Numbered from the stretch's first letter, positions 1-6,007 are shown. The stretch: DNA of 10,231 bases from an uncultured Verrucomicrobiota bacterium (GCA_946481225.1 CAMLNJ010000060.1:1-10231); one strand, 5' to 3'. The notes: a model not told the origin generated them from the sequence alone. Program-made: numbers and translations.

Positions 1-1
1 C

Positions 2-334
2 GAGACCTTCCAGAACCTCGCCGAATCCACCACCAACCTCGCCGGCCACTTCGAATCCGACACGCTCGACGTCCGCTTCACCGACGGCGCTCTTCCGCCC
101 TCCCGGTTCCTGCACGCGTCCGCCCCGGCGGCGCCCGCGATTCAGGTCGCCGCGACGGTTCCCGCGCCCAATCCGCAGAAACCCGAGGCCGTGGACGCTC
201 CCGCCGCTCCTGCCACCCCCGCCGCGCCCGTCGTCACCACTCCCGCCGCCACCGCTCCCGCTCCCGCCGCCACTCCCGCCCCGGACTCCGTCCGCCGCTG
301 GAAAGGCCCGCGCCATCAGGGTCGCACCTTCTGA
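2..334 (+). CDS. 3' end of a secreted LamG-type protein with Pro/Ala-rich tail (partial)
   Basis: The frame is open from the window edge and ends at TGA 332-334, giving the last 110 residues. The first 35 or so residues look like the final strands of a LamG/concanavalin A-like jelly-roll and end in RFTDGALPPSRFLHA. The next gene has RFTQGALPPTSFLHA at the same point, so the two are probably tandem paralogues. After this motif the protein changes into a low-complexity tail of about 60 residues rich in Pro, Ala, Thr and Val, closing with a basic end (RRWKGPRHQGRTF). Such tails often act as flexible linkers or wall-spanning spacers; that role is inferred. The missing N-terminus should hold a signal peptide and the rest of the LamG fold. 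No catalytic residues are visible. It differs from its neighbour in having the tail where the neighbour has an FN3-like domain. The coding frame is well supported; the function is not known. Confidence 0.8.
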   Translation, partial: ETFQNLAESTTNLAGHFESDTLDVRFTDGALPPSRFLHASAPAAPAIQVAATVPAPNPQKPEAVDAPAAPATPAAPVVTTPAATAPAPAATPAPDSVRRWKGPRHQGRTF

Positions 335-352
335 CGCCGCCCCGGCTTTCGC

Positions 353-396
353 CGCCGACGGGAAACACGCCCCAACCCGGGGTGTTTCCCCCGGCG
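353..396 (+). terminator. Long hairpin after the first LamG gene
   Basis: A strong inverted repeat starts 19 bases after the stop at 334. GGGAAACA (360-367) pairs with TGTTTCCC (383-390), CCCC (370-373) pairs with GGGG (379-382), and CGCCG (353-357) pairs with CGGCG (392-396). Only small bulges interrupt about 17 base pairs, and the loop is 5 bases. No T-run follows, so it is either a T-tract-less terminator or RNA end-protecting stem, or part of the leader of the next gene. The position favours ending transcription of the upstream gene. Confidence 0.55.
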
Positions 397-493
397 ACGC
401 AAAGACGCCTTGCCGATGGCCCGCCTTCGACTTCCGTCGCATCGTTTAGCAATCCCCCCGCGACCCCGCGCGTCGTCGCCCTCCCCAGGCACC

Positions 494-1561
494 ATGTCCA
501 AGAACACCTCCTCCGCAGTCGCCGGATGCATCCTCGCGATCTTCCTCTCGGCGAGCTCCGCCATGGCGCAGACAACCCTCGCCCATTGGAATTTTGACGC
601 GGGCGCGGCCGACACGCCCTTCGCCGCCCGCCCGGTCGACGACATCTCCGGCAACGGCTACCTCCTCCACGGCTACGACCCCGCCGTCGGCCCGAGCTAT
701 GGGACCGAAACCCCTTCCCGTTCCGGCCTGAGTTGCCACCTCAACGGCCAGCAGGACGCCTACACCGTCGACCCGGCGCTCAACGAGTGGGCCCCTTCGC
801 AATGGACGATCGAGATCTCCGTCCGCCTTGATCAGATCGAAGGCTGGAACACGATCATCGGCCGCGACGGCAGCAAATCGCCCGGCGGCGCCAAGTCCGA
901 TTTCTATTTCCAGAACAACGGCACGAACGACCACTTCCGCCTCGATTTCGCCACCATGGACGGCTCGCGCTACGAGATCGAGACCCCCTACGTCGCGACC
1001 GCCGGCATCTGGTATCACTTCGCCTTGGTCTCCGACGGAAGCGCCGTCTCGATGTATGTCGATCGCGGCAACGGCGAGGGTTACGAGCTCGCCTCGTCCA
1101 CCCCGCTCACCGGCGCCAACAACGCCCTCGCCACGAGCGGGGCCAACTGGACCTTCGGCCGCGGCTGGTATTCGGGCAAACACGTCGATCACATCAAGGG
1201 TGACCTCGACGACATCCGCTTCACCCAAGGCGCGCTCCCGCCCACGAGCTTCCTCCACGCCCGCCCCTCGGCCCTCGCCATGTCGAGGCTCGAGGCCGCC
1301 CGAGCCGACCGTGAAGTTTCGCTGACGTGGAACCTCCCGATGACCTCCCTGCGCCAGCTGAACCTATATCGGCACACGAGCGACGACGCCGCGGGACGCA
1401 CCCTCATCGCGACGCTTTATCCGCCCGCGAAGATGTATCTCGACCAGGTTCCGGAGTCGAACGCCACCTACTGGTATTGGCTCGTCGCGGTCGACAGCGA
1501 CGGGAAAAACGTCACCTACGGCCCCACCGCCACGAAGTCGGCGGCCGTGTGGACCCCCTAA
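494..1561 (+). CDS. Secreted LamG-domain protein with C-terminal FN3-like domain
   Basis: The product is 355 residues from ATG 494. This start is chosen because it begins directly with a signal peptide (MSKNTSSAVA, hydrophobic core CILAIFLSA, cleavage likely after AMA at residue 25). The TTG at 410 would add 28 Pro/Arg-rich residues ahead of it. No clear Shine-Dalgarno sequence is seen. Residues about 27-258 form a LamG/concanavalin A-like lectin-glucanase fold: HWNFD opening, DISGNGYLLHG, WTIEISVRLD, WYHFALVSDGSAVSMYVD, and closing GDLDDIRFTQGALPP. Residues about 262-350 (EVSLTWN, LNLYRHTS, YWYWLVAVDSDG) resemble a fibronectin type III-like domain. No hydrolase active site is recognisable, so binding of a polysaccharide or surface glycan is the likely role, by inference. 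It is probably a paralogue of the preceding partial gene. A GC hairpin follows 44 bases after its stop, and the next gene converges on it. Confidence 0.88.
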   Translation: MSKNTSSAVAGCILAIFLSASSAMAQTTLAHWNFDAGAADTPFAARPVDDISGNGYLLHGYDPAVGPSYGTETPSRSGLSCHLNGQQDAYTVDPALNEWAPSQWTIEISVRLDQIEGWNTIIGRDGSKSPGGAKSDFYFQNNGTNDHFRLDFATMDGSRYEIETPYVATAGIWYHFALVSDGSAVSMYVDRGNGEGYELASSTPLTGANNALATSGANWTFGRGWYSGKHVDHIKGDLDDIRFTQGALPPTSFLHARPSALAMSRLEAARADREVSLTWNLPMTSLRQLNLYRHTSDDAAGRTLIATLYPPAKMYLDQVPESNATYWYWLVAVDSDGKNVTYGPTATKSAAVWTP

Positions 1562-1604
1562 GGCGCTGTCCGGCCAACACGCCTCCCTTTATTGCGCCAC
1601 CCCA

Positions 1605-1623
1605 CCCGGCCGACACGGCCGGG
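1605..1623 (+). terminator. Perfect 8-bp GC hairpin downstream of the LamG/FN3 gene
   Basis: CCCGGCCG (1605-1612) and CGGCCGGG (1616-1623) are exact reverse complements around a 3-base loop, 44 bases after the stop at 1561. No T-tract follows. Its position and perfect stem suggest a transcription end or 3'-end stabiliser. Confidence 0.5.
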
Positions 1624-1637
1624 ACTGCAAGGATTGG

Positions 1638-1666
1638 TGTAGCCACGGGCTGTATCGCCCGCGGGT
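1638..1666. repeat. Small REP-like palindrome
   Basis: CCACGGGC (1643-1650) and GCCCGCGG (1657-1664) pair with one mismatch around the loop TGTATC. The string TGTAGCCACGGGC followed by GCCCGCGG resembles short extragenic palindromes of the 'TGTAGCC-CGGGC-loop-GCCCG' style seen in many bacterial genomes. That likeness is from memory and was not searched. It lies in the gap between two convergent genes. Confidence 0.4.
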
Positions 1667-1701
1667 TTGGCAAATGCTCCACACCTGATTTCAGCCTAGA
1701 T

Positions 1702-1770
1702 CCGGCGATAGCGCCCCGACGAAAGATCGGGCAAGATGCTGAGACAGATGGTGATCGCGGCTATCGCCGG
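1702..1770. repeat. Palindrome-bounded element; copy A of a dispersed repeat
   Basis: The element is bounded by an exact 11-base inverted repeat, CCGGCGATAGC (1702-1712) and GCTATCGCCGG (1760-1770). An inner hairpin lies in CCCGA-cgaaaga-TCGGG. Its first 34 bases (1702-1735) recur at 6008-6038 with one substitution and a 3-base gap. Size, intergenic position and symmetry fit a REP/MITE-like element. No transposase is visible nearby. Confidence 0.6.
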
Positions 1771-1837
1771 TTCCAGCGACCACCCTTGGGCGCGACGCCC
1801 CGGGCAAAGCGGTGGAGTAACGGAGATGTTTTCGCCC

Positions 1838-1920
1838 GGTGGACGCGCGGGTCCCTCCGCGCGTGGTTCGCGGTCCGCCCGCGAACCCAAACCACGGGCG
1901 CAGGGACGCGCCCATCCACC
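1838..1920. repeat. Long imperfect inverted repeat (about 36-42 base arms)
   Basis: The left arm starts GGTGGACGCG at 1838 and runs to CGCGG at 1873. The right arm runs from CCGCG at 1879 to CCATCCACC ending at 1920. The arms match apart from about five mismatches and one insertion of about 6 bases in the right arm, around a 5-base loop. Matching blocks include GTCCCT/AGGGAC and CGTGGTT/AACCACG. A smaller perfect hairpin, GGGCG-cga-CGCCC, lies at 1788-1800. This looks like a non-autonomous palindromic repeat, but it could also act as a two-way terminator for the converging genes. Confidence 0.55.
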
Positions 1921-1953
1921 TTTTCGGATTCATAAACCACTGGATTCGAGATG

Positions 1954-1994
1954 CTCTCATGTTGTTACCTGAGAGGTTCAGGACCTTCCGGGTC
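1954..1994 (-). terminator. Two small hairpins at the 3' end of the helical-repeat gene
   Basis: Read on the minus strand, GACC-CGGAA-GGTC (1994-1982) is followed by CTCTCA-GGTAACAACA-TGAGAG (1975-1954). The first overlaps the stop codon of the helical-repeat gene. Both stems are perfect but short (4 and 6 pairs). A role in ending or protecting the isomerase/helical-repeat transcript fits the position. The string CCTCTCAGGTAACAA within it also resembles part of the glycine riboswitch core. Confidence 0.35.
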
Positions 1995-3216
1995 AGGGGT
2001 GAATCGGGGGCGCGCCGCCCGCAGCCGAAGAAGCCAGGCTCTTCATCAACTGCTCCCGGTAGGCGGGCTGCAAATCGCGCAGCTTGTCGGCGTAGGCCCG
2101 GGCGGCCTCCGGATCGCGCTTCGCCCACTGTTGCACGATGTCCACGAGCACGATCGAGCGCTGCTCCGGATCGGTCACGCTGTTCGCCCAGCTCAGGGCG
2201 GTCTCCATTTGGTTTTCGACCAAAAAGGGGCTCGTCGCGAGCTTGGCGGCGCCACCGTCGAGCTCGGGCTCGGACTCGTGCTTGTCCAACCACGCGGACG
2301 CCGCGACGGGATCGTTCGCCACCCAGTTTTGCAGGGCCTCGTTGAAGGCCTGCGCGCGAACCGGGCCGGCGGGCATCGTCGACGCGTATTTCAGCAGCGA
2401 CGCGGGGTCGTTGGAGCCCCAGCCGAGGATGAGTCCGTGCAAGGCCTCGTTGCGCGTCGCGGGATCGACGATCCCGGCGACCGCGCCGGCCGCCTCGTCC
2501 GGTCGGTATTGAGACCACGAATACATCGCCGCCCCGACCAGATAGCCCTTTCCTTCGACGGGGGCGTCGGCGGCGAAGCGGAAGGCTCCTTCGAAATCCG
2601 CCCGGCGCGCCAAGGCGGCGATCAACATGCGCCCGTAGTCGGACGCCGTCGCCTCGTCCGTCTTCTCGCACAAGGCGCGGATGGCCGCGGTGGTCTCGCC
2701 GGGGAGCGCCAGCCCCGCCTCGATCACGGCCTCGATCGCCTCGCGACGATTGGTCTCGAGGAGATTTTCGGCGGCCCAGGCGAGCGAAGCGGCGGGGTCC
2801 CGCCCCGCCCAGCCCTGGAGCGAGGCGACGACGAGGGCCTGGCGCGCGCGGAAATTGGTTTCCTGGCGGGCGAGCGCGAGCGCCCCTCCCGGGTCCGTGG
2901 CGGCGAGACGGCGCAGACACTCGGCCATGGCCAGCTCGCGGGCCGCGCTGGGACGCTGGCCGAGGAGCTCGGCCCAGCGAGTTAGCGGGTCGGCCGGCGC
3001 CGAGGCGGACCTGGCGGCATCGGCGAGGGAATCTCCGACGCCGCCGGACCGGATCGGCGCGGACAAGGCGGAGGCGCCGGGCGTGGCCGGCGCGACGACG
3101 GAAACGTTTTCCGATCGCCCGAAGATGGGATCGAAGCGCCCGGCAAGGTAGCCGATGGCAAGGAGCGCCACGGCGCCTGCCGCGGTTCCGTGGCGGATGG
3201 AGCGATGAGAGGGCAT
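1993..3216 (-). CDS. Membrane-anchored helical-repeat protein (about 32-residue DP-A-W repeats)
   Basis: The product is 407 residues. The N-terminus is a short basic stretch followed by one hydrophobic helix (about 11-26, TAAGAVALLAIGYLAG), so it is a signal anchor or uncleaved export signal, with the rest probably outside the cytoplasm. After a Pro/Ser/Ala linker (about 35-75) the protein is all-helical, with a repeated signature W-x3-DP-x-A: LAATDPGGA (104-112), WAGRDPAAS (136-144), WSQYRPDEA (234-242), WGSNDPASL (266-274), WVANDPVAA (298-306) and WAKRDPEAA (364-372). The Trp residues at 234, 266 and 298 are exactly 32 apart, giving a TPR/HEAT-like solenoid. Such solenoids usually bind proteins; no enzyme motif is seen. 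The ATG lies 9 bases after the stop of the prolyl isomerase gene, so the two are almost certainly co-transcribed and perhaps act together in envelope protein folding. No recognised gene name. Confidence 0.85.
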   Translation of the reverse strand: MPSHRSIRHGTAAGAVALLAIGYLAGRFDPIFGRSENVSVVAPATPGASALSAPIRSGGVGDSLADAARSASAPADPLTRWAELLGQRPSAARELAMAECLRRLAATDPGGALALARQETNFRARQALVVASLQGWAGRDPAASLAWAAENLLETNRREAIEAVIEAGLALPGETTAAIRALCEKTDEATASDYGRMLIAALARRADFEGAFRFAADAPVEGKGYLVGAAMYSWSQYRPDEAAGAVAGIVDPATRNEALHGLILGWGSNDPASLLKYASTMPAGPVRAQAFNEALQNWVANDPVAASAWLDKHESEPELDGGAAKLATSPFLVENQMETALSWANSVTDPEQRSIVLVDIVQQWAKRDPEAARAYADKLRDLQPAYREQLMKSLASSAAGGAPPIHP

Positions 3217-3225
3217 GGCTGGATT

Positions 3226-4458
3226 TCAGTTCAGGGCGCGGGTCGCTCGCTGGCGCACGTAGTCCGGCGGAGGCGCGGCTTCGGAATGCCCGCCCATCCC
3301 GATCGCGCCCTCGGCCTCTTGCCGGGCCAGCGCCTCGCGCGCCAGACGGGCCTCCTTCTCGCGCCGGGCGATCTCGCGATCGCTCCAGCGGATGTCCGCC
3401 TTTTTTTTCATTTCTCCGACGAAGCGGTCCCAGAAATCACCGATGTAGTTGTATTCTTTTTTGGCGATGATCTCGCGCTTTACCTCATCGAACGTCTTTT
3501 GGCGCTCCTCGCGCAGGCCGGTAAGGAGGATGACCTCGTAGCCGTCGAGGGTCTGCACGACGCCCGTCATGTCGCCGACCTTGCCCAAGGCGAAGGCGGC
3601 ATCGCCGAAAGGGTCGTTTCCGGGGGCGTTGACGAAACCGCGAGGCGACCATCCCAGATCCCCGCCTCGGGAGCGGGTGAGGCTGTCCTCGCTGAGCTCG
3701 CGGGCCACGGCGGCGAAATCACCGCCGGAGCGGAGACGGACAAGCGCCTGCTCGGCATGCGCCTTGGCCTGGGCGTGCCGCGCGGCGTCGTGCTCCGAGG
3801 TGGCGATGAACAGGATGCGGCTCACGCGCCGCTCGTGTTGCTGACGATACTCGGCCGGGGCGGCCTGATAGAGCAGCCTGGCCTCCGTCTCGGTGAAACG
3901 GCGGCGCTCGGCGGCGCGATGTTCGTAGAGGCGGCGCACCGCCAGATTGTTCCAGCGAATGCGGGCGCGAACGCAGGCCATGGTTTTACCCTGCTCGGCT
4001 ATCTCGGCCTCCGCCTCCGCCCGAGTCTGGCCGCGTTCGCGGAGTTTCTCGTCAAAGGCGGCGTCCACATCGGCCTCGGTGATGGTTATCCCATCGGCTT
4101 CCAGCTGCTTTGCGGTGAGCAGGCGCCCCACCAGAAGATTCAGCACGTCGTCGCGAAAAAAGTCGCGGGTCGCCGGCCGGGACGACTCGTCGTAAATCAG
4201 GCCTTTGCGCAGGCTCTCCGCCGCGTAGATATTAACGCGTTCGTCCGCCTCGACGATCACCTCGCGCTCCGTGATGGGCACGCCATCGACCGTCACAACG
4301 ACCCGGTCAAGATCGAGGGCGGCGTCGGCCGCTTCGGCGGCGGGCGCGGGATTGGCGGCGACGGCGGATGGACCGGGCTCGGCGTGGAGGGCGAGGAAAG
4401 CGGAGGTCCCGGCAAAGACGATGAACGCCGGGGCGAGGCGGGGAAACAAACGAGGCAT
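3226..4458 (-). CDS. SurA/PpiC-type periplasmic peptidyl-prolyl cis-trans isomerase
   Basis: The product is 410 residues from ATG 4458. It catalyses cis-trans isomerisation of prolyl bonds and, by family, assists folding of exported proteins. This start opens with a signal peptide (MPRLFPRLAPAFIVFAGTSAFLALHA). The longer frame from 4548 adds a Pro/Ser-rich leader that runs through a strong hairpin. Residues about 52-190 form a SurA_N-like helical domain (VVVTVDGVPITEREV, then a helix pair with LLTAKQLEADGITITEADVD). Residues about 210-316 are a parvulin rotamase: RVSRILFIAT, GGDFAAVARELSEDS, GGDLGWSPRGF, PFGDAAFALGKVGDM, VVQTLDGYEVILL. The C-terminus (about 320-410) is charged and partly coiled-coil-like (REIARREKEARLAREALARQ), longer than in minimal PpiC proteins. 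Only one rotamase domain is present, unlike E. coli SurA, which has two. An A8 run on the coding strand (3411-3418) falls in the C-terminal part. It is the first gene of a pair with the helical-repeat protein. Confidence 0.9.
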   Translation of the reverse strand: MPRLFPRLAPAFIVFAGTSAFLALHAEPGPSAVAANPAPAAEAADAALDLDRVVVTVDGVPITEREVIVEADERVNIYAAESLRKGLIYDESSRPATRDFFRDDVLNLLVGRLLTAKQLEADGITITEADVDAAFDEKLRERGQTRAEAEAEIAEQGKTMACVRARIRWNNLAVRRLYEHRAAERRRFTETEARLLYQAAPAEYRQQHERRVSRILFIATSEHDAARHAQAKAHAEQALVRLRSGGDFAAVARELSEDSLTRSRGGDLGWSPRGFVNAPGNDPFGDAAFALGKVGDMTGVVQTLDGYEVILLTGLREERQKTFDEVKREIIAKKEYNYIGDFWDRFVGEMKKKADIRWSDREIARREKEARLAREALARQEAEGAIGMGGHSEAAPPPDYVRQRATRALN

Positions 4459-4496
4459 GGCGGGGCGGGGTGGAGGAGAAAGGGAGGAAACGACAG

Positions 4497-4533
4497 GGCG
4501 GTCGCCCGGCGGGGTTGATCCCGGACGACCGCC
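4497..4533 (-). promoter_or_regulatory. Strong leader hairpin upstream of the prolyl isomerase gene
   Basis: GGCGGTCG (4497-4504) pairs with CGACCGCC (4526-4533), and CCGG (4506-4509) pairs with CCGG (4521-4524), with one mismatch and an 11-base loop. It lies 39-75 bases upstream of ATG 4458, so it is likely part of the 5' leader. A second stem, CCCGCC-ggtgc-GGCGGG (4548-4564), sits just upstream. The sequence between hairpin and ATG is pyrimidine-rich on the coding strand, with no Shine-Dalgarno sequence. An effect on translation or mRNA stability is inferred. Confidence 0.4.
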
Positions 4534-4619
4534 GAAGGAAGGGTTCACCCGCCGGTGCGGCGGGCGATCCGTGCGAGACGCTCATGGCTTGGCCCGAAGG
4601 CGCGCGCCGGCCCGGTCGA

Positions 4620-4646
4620 CGCGTGCGCGATTGGGGCGCGCACGCG
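4620..4646 (-). terminator. Perfect 10-bp hairpin after the GH16-like gene
   Basis: CGCGTGCGCG (4620-4629) and CGCGCACGCG (4637-4646) are exact reverse complements around a 7-base loop. The hairpin starts 27 bases after the stop of the GH16-like gene on the minus strand. No T-tract follows. It probably ends that transcript and separates it from the prolyl isomerase unit. Confidence 0.6.
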
Positions 4647-4673
4647 AGGAAACGGAGCGACGGGACGCCGGAC

Positions 4674-5315
4674 CTACCACTGGGTGATGGTCTTGCAGGT
4701 ATATTGAGCCGAGGCCGGACCGGGCGAACCGGAGGAGCCTTCCATCTGGAGATTGCGAATGATCCAGAAGTTCTTGTTGCGGAAGTTCGTGCCGGTGTGC
4801 TTCGCCCGCTCGCTATTGTTGATCAACAGGGACACCTGGACGTTGTTGGTGTCGCCGATGATCCAGCAATGGGCCTTGAAGACGGCGTTGGTCACGGAGC
4901 GATTCCTCGGAATCTCCTCCCATCCGCCGTCGTAGGTGTTCTGCCAGACATAGCTGCTGCCCTTCCACTCGGCGATGTCCACCTCGCCGGTCCAGGCGCC
5001 CTCGGTGGTCATCCAAAAGGCGGGCCAGACGCCGCGCACGGGGTTGGAATGGATGCAGGTGGCCTGCGCGCCCATGGTGGTGTCGCCGCCCCAGACCTTC
5101 GTCAACACGGTGCTGTAGGAGCCGCCCGAGTTGTATTTCTTGCCGTTGGAGCCGGGCTGGGTGGCCTTCATGACGTCGCCGCCATGCGTCATGTAAACGT
5201 TGCCGTTGTGGGTGCGACCCCACGGGTAGCCGATGTTCCAAGCGGCCTGGACTTGAGCGAAGCCGAACAGCCCGAAAGCGAGGGCGGCCAGCAGGGTTTT
5301 GGTGCGTTTTTGCAT
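4674..5315 (-). CDS. Small secreted GH16-like glycoside hydrolase
   Basis: The product is 213 residues. It begins with a signal peptide (MQKRTKTLLAALAFGLFGFA, cleavage probably after VQA at residue 24). The mature part has hallmarks of the GH16 beta-jelly-roll: GVWPAFWM (95-102), then GEVDIAEW (110-117). The latter matches the ExDxxE active-site motif, with Glu111 as expected nucleophile, Asp113 and Glu116 as acid/base. GH16 enzymes cleave beta-1,3 or beta-1,4 bonds in glucans, agars, carrageenans and related galactans; the substrate cannot be read from sequence. At about 190 mature residues it is shorter than usual GH16 domains (about 230-270), so some loops or edge strands are missing. A GGAG lies about 14 bases before the ATG, rather far for a Shine-Dalgarno sequence. 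Upstream are repeated GACCGG motifs; downstream is a strong hairpin. It appears to be a single-gene unit. A related jelly-roll lyase or lectin is the main alternative. Confidence 0.8.
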   Translation of the reverse strand: MQKRTKTLLAALAFGLFGFAQVQAAWNIGYPWGRTHNGNVYMTHGGDVMKATQPGSNGKKYNSGGSYSTVLTKVWGGDTTMGAQATCIHSNPVRGVWPAFWMTTEGAWTGEVDIAEWKGSSYVWQNTYDGGWEEIPRNRSVTNAVFKAHCWIIGDTNNVQVSLLINNSERAKHTGTNFRNKNFWIIRNLQMEGSSGSPGPASAQYTCKTITQW

Positions 5316-5351
5316 GTGTATGTGTTTCTCCGCCGGGAGGGTTGGGGGTAA

Positions 5352-5453
5352 TTGACCGGCAGGGCCGAGGCGGAGAGGAGGCCTGACCGGTCAAGGAGGA
5401 CGGCGGACGACGCGAATGCGCCTTCGGCCAAGACCGGTCGGGGAAGAGACCGG
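5352..5453 (-). promoter_or_regulatory. Cluster of GACCGG motifs upstream of the GH16-like gene
   Basis: GACCGG occurs four times (5354, 5385, 5432, 5448). Two copies extend to the full palindrome GACCGGTC (5385-5392 and 5432-5439). TTGACCGG (5352-5359) and CCGGTCAA (5387-5394) also form an exact inverted repeat with a 27-base spacer. The cluster lies 37-138 bases upstream of the GH16-like start, where operators would sit. No regulator gene is in the window and no clear -10/-35 pair was found, so an operator role is inferred. Confidence 0.35.
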
Positions 5454-6007
5454 CGAAAGAGGAACGAAGCAGTTTCGCGAGAAAGAGCCTCGGGGCGCGC
5501 ATCCCGGAGAAATTCCTCCTGACGCTGAAAACGCGGAGGAGCGCCTGCGATGGCGGAGACGTAAATCGGCTCCACGAAGCGGCCGTCCACGCGGGGGATG
5601 ACCGCCGATCATCGCTCACTCATCCGTGCGACGAGGCGCTCGCGCCTGCCAACGGGTGAGGTTTTGCAGATGGGGCTGGGGCCCGAAAGCGAGGGCGCTC
5701 GACAGCGATTGGAGGCTTCTGTGCATGTTTGGGGTATTCTGGCGTTGGAGTTTGGGGCGCGGGTCGGCCACCCGACGTGCGGATGGCGACCTAAGCTGAC
5801 CAGATATCGACGAGGGGTAGCGGCGACATCGCGGCAGAATCAAAAGAGGGGCATCCTCGCAGGCAAGAACGGGCGTATTTTGACGTATAACAAGGCTGGG
5901 TAAAAAACCTTATAAATCCTCTCTCATCGCGAAGCAGCGAGACCGAGGGAAAAGCGTTTTTCGGCGCGGCCGCAAAAGGAGCGATTCTGCTCAACCTCTC
6001 GCCAGCC
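5454..6007. other. Long intergenic stretch without a convincing gene
   Basis: No frame here has a signal peptide, a recognisable domain and a plausible start together. Between two minus-strand genes, it would contain the promoter or long leader of the GH16-like gene. The patch 5875-5920 is unusually AT-rich for this window. On the minus strand it contains TGTTATACG (5892-5884), resembling an extended -10 element but without a matching -35. On the plus strand it contains TTGACG (5880) and TATAAA (5911), too far apart for one promoter. A minus-strand stretch around 5590-5440 reads as a short protein-like fragment and may be a gene remnant. Confidence 0.4.

Noticed and set aside
410..493. Upstream TTG start for the LamG/FN3 gene
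   Set aside because: It would put 28 Pro/Arg-rich residues before a typical signal peptide; ATG 494 is more likely.
1691..2920. 409-codon minus-strand frame overlapping the helical-repeat gene
   Set aside because: Arg/Gly-rich composition and overlap in another frame with a gene that has a membrane helix and regular repeats; its 3' half reads through the palindromic repeats.
3190..4518. 442-codon open frame on the plus strand
   Set aside because: It is a mirror frame of the prolyl isomerase gene with no recognisable domain.
4459..4548. Upstream ATG 4548 for the prolyl isomerase
   Set aside because: The added 30 residues are Pro/Ser/Gly-rich, precede a proper signal peptide and are encoded across a strong hairpin.
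4470..5351. 293-codon plus-strand frame over the GH16-like gene
   Set aside because: It is antisense to a gene with signal peptide and ExDxxE motif, and has no domain of its own.
4813..5619. 268-codon minus-strand frame with a GGAGG before an internal ATG near 5501
   Set aside because: It overlaps the GH16-like gene in another frame and its sequence is Arg/Pro-rich without a domain; the GGAGG is probably chance.
5880..5916. Plus-strand promoter TTGACG ... TATAAA
   Set aside because: The spacing is about 25 bases, too long, and no plus-strand gene follows.
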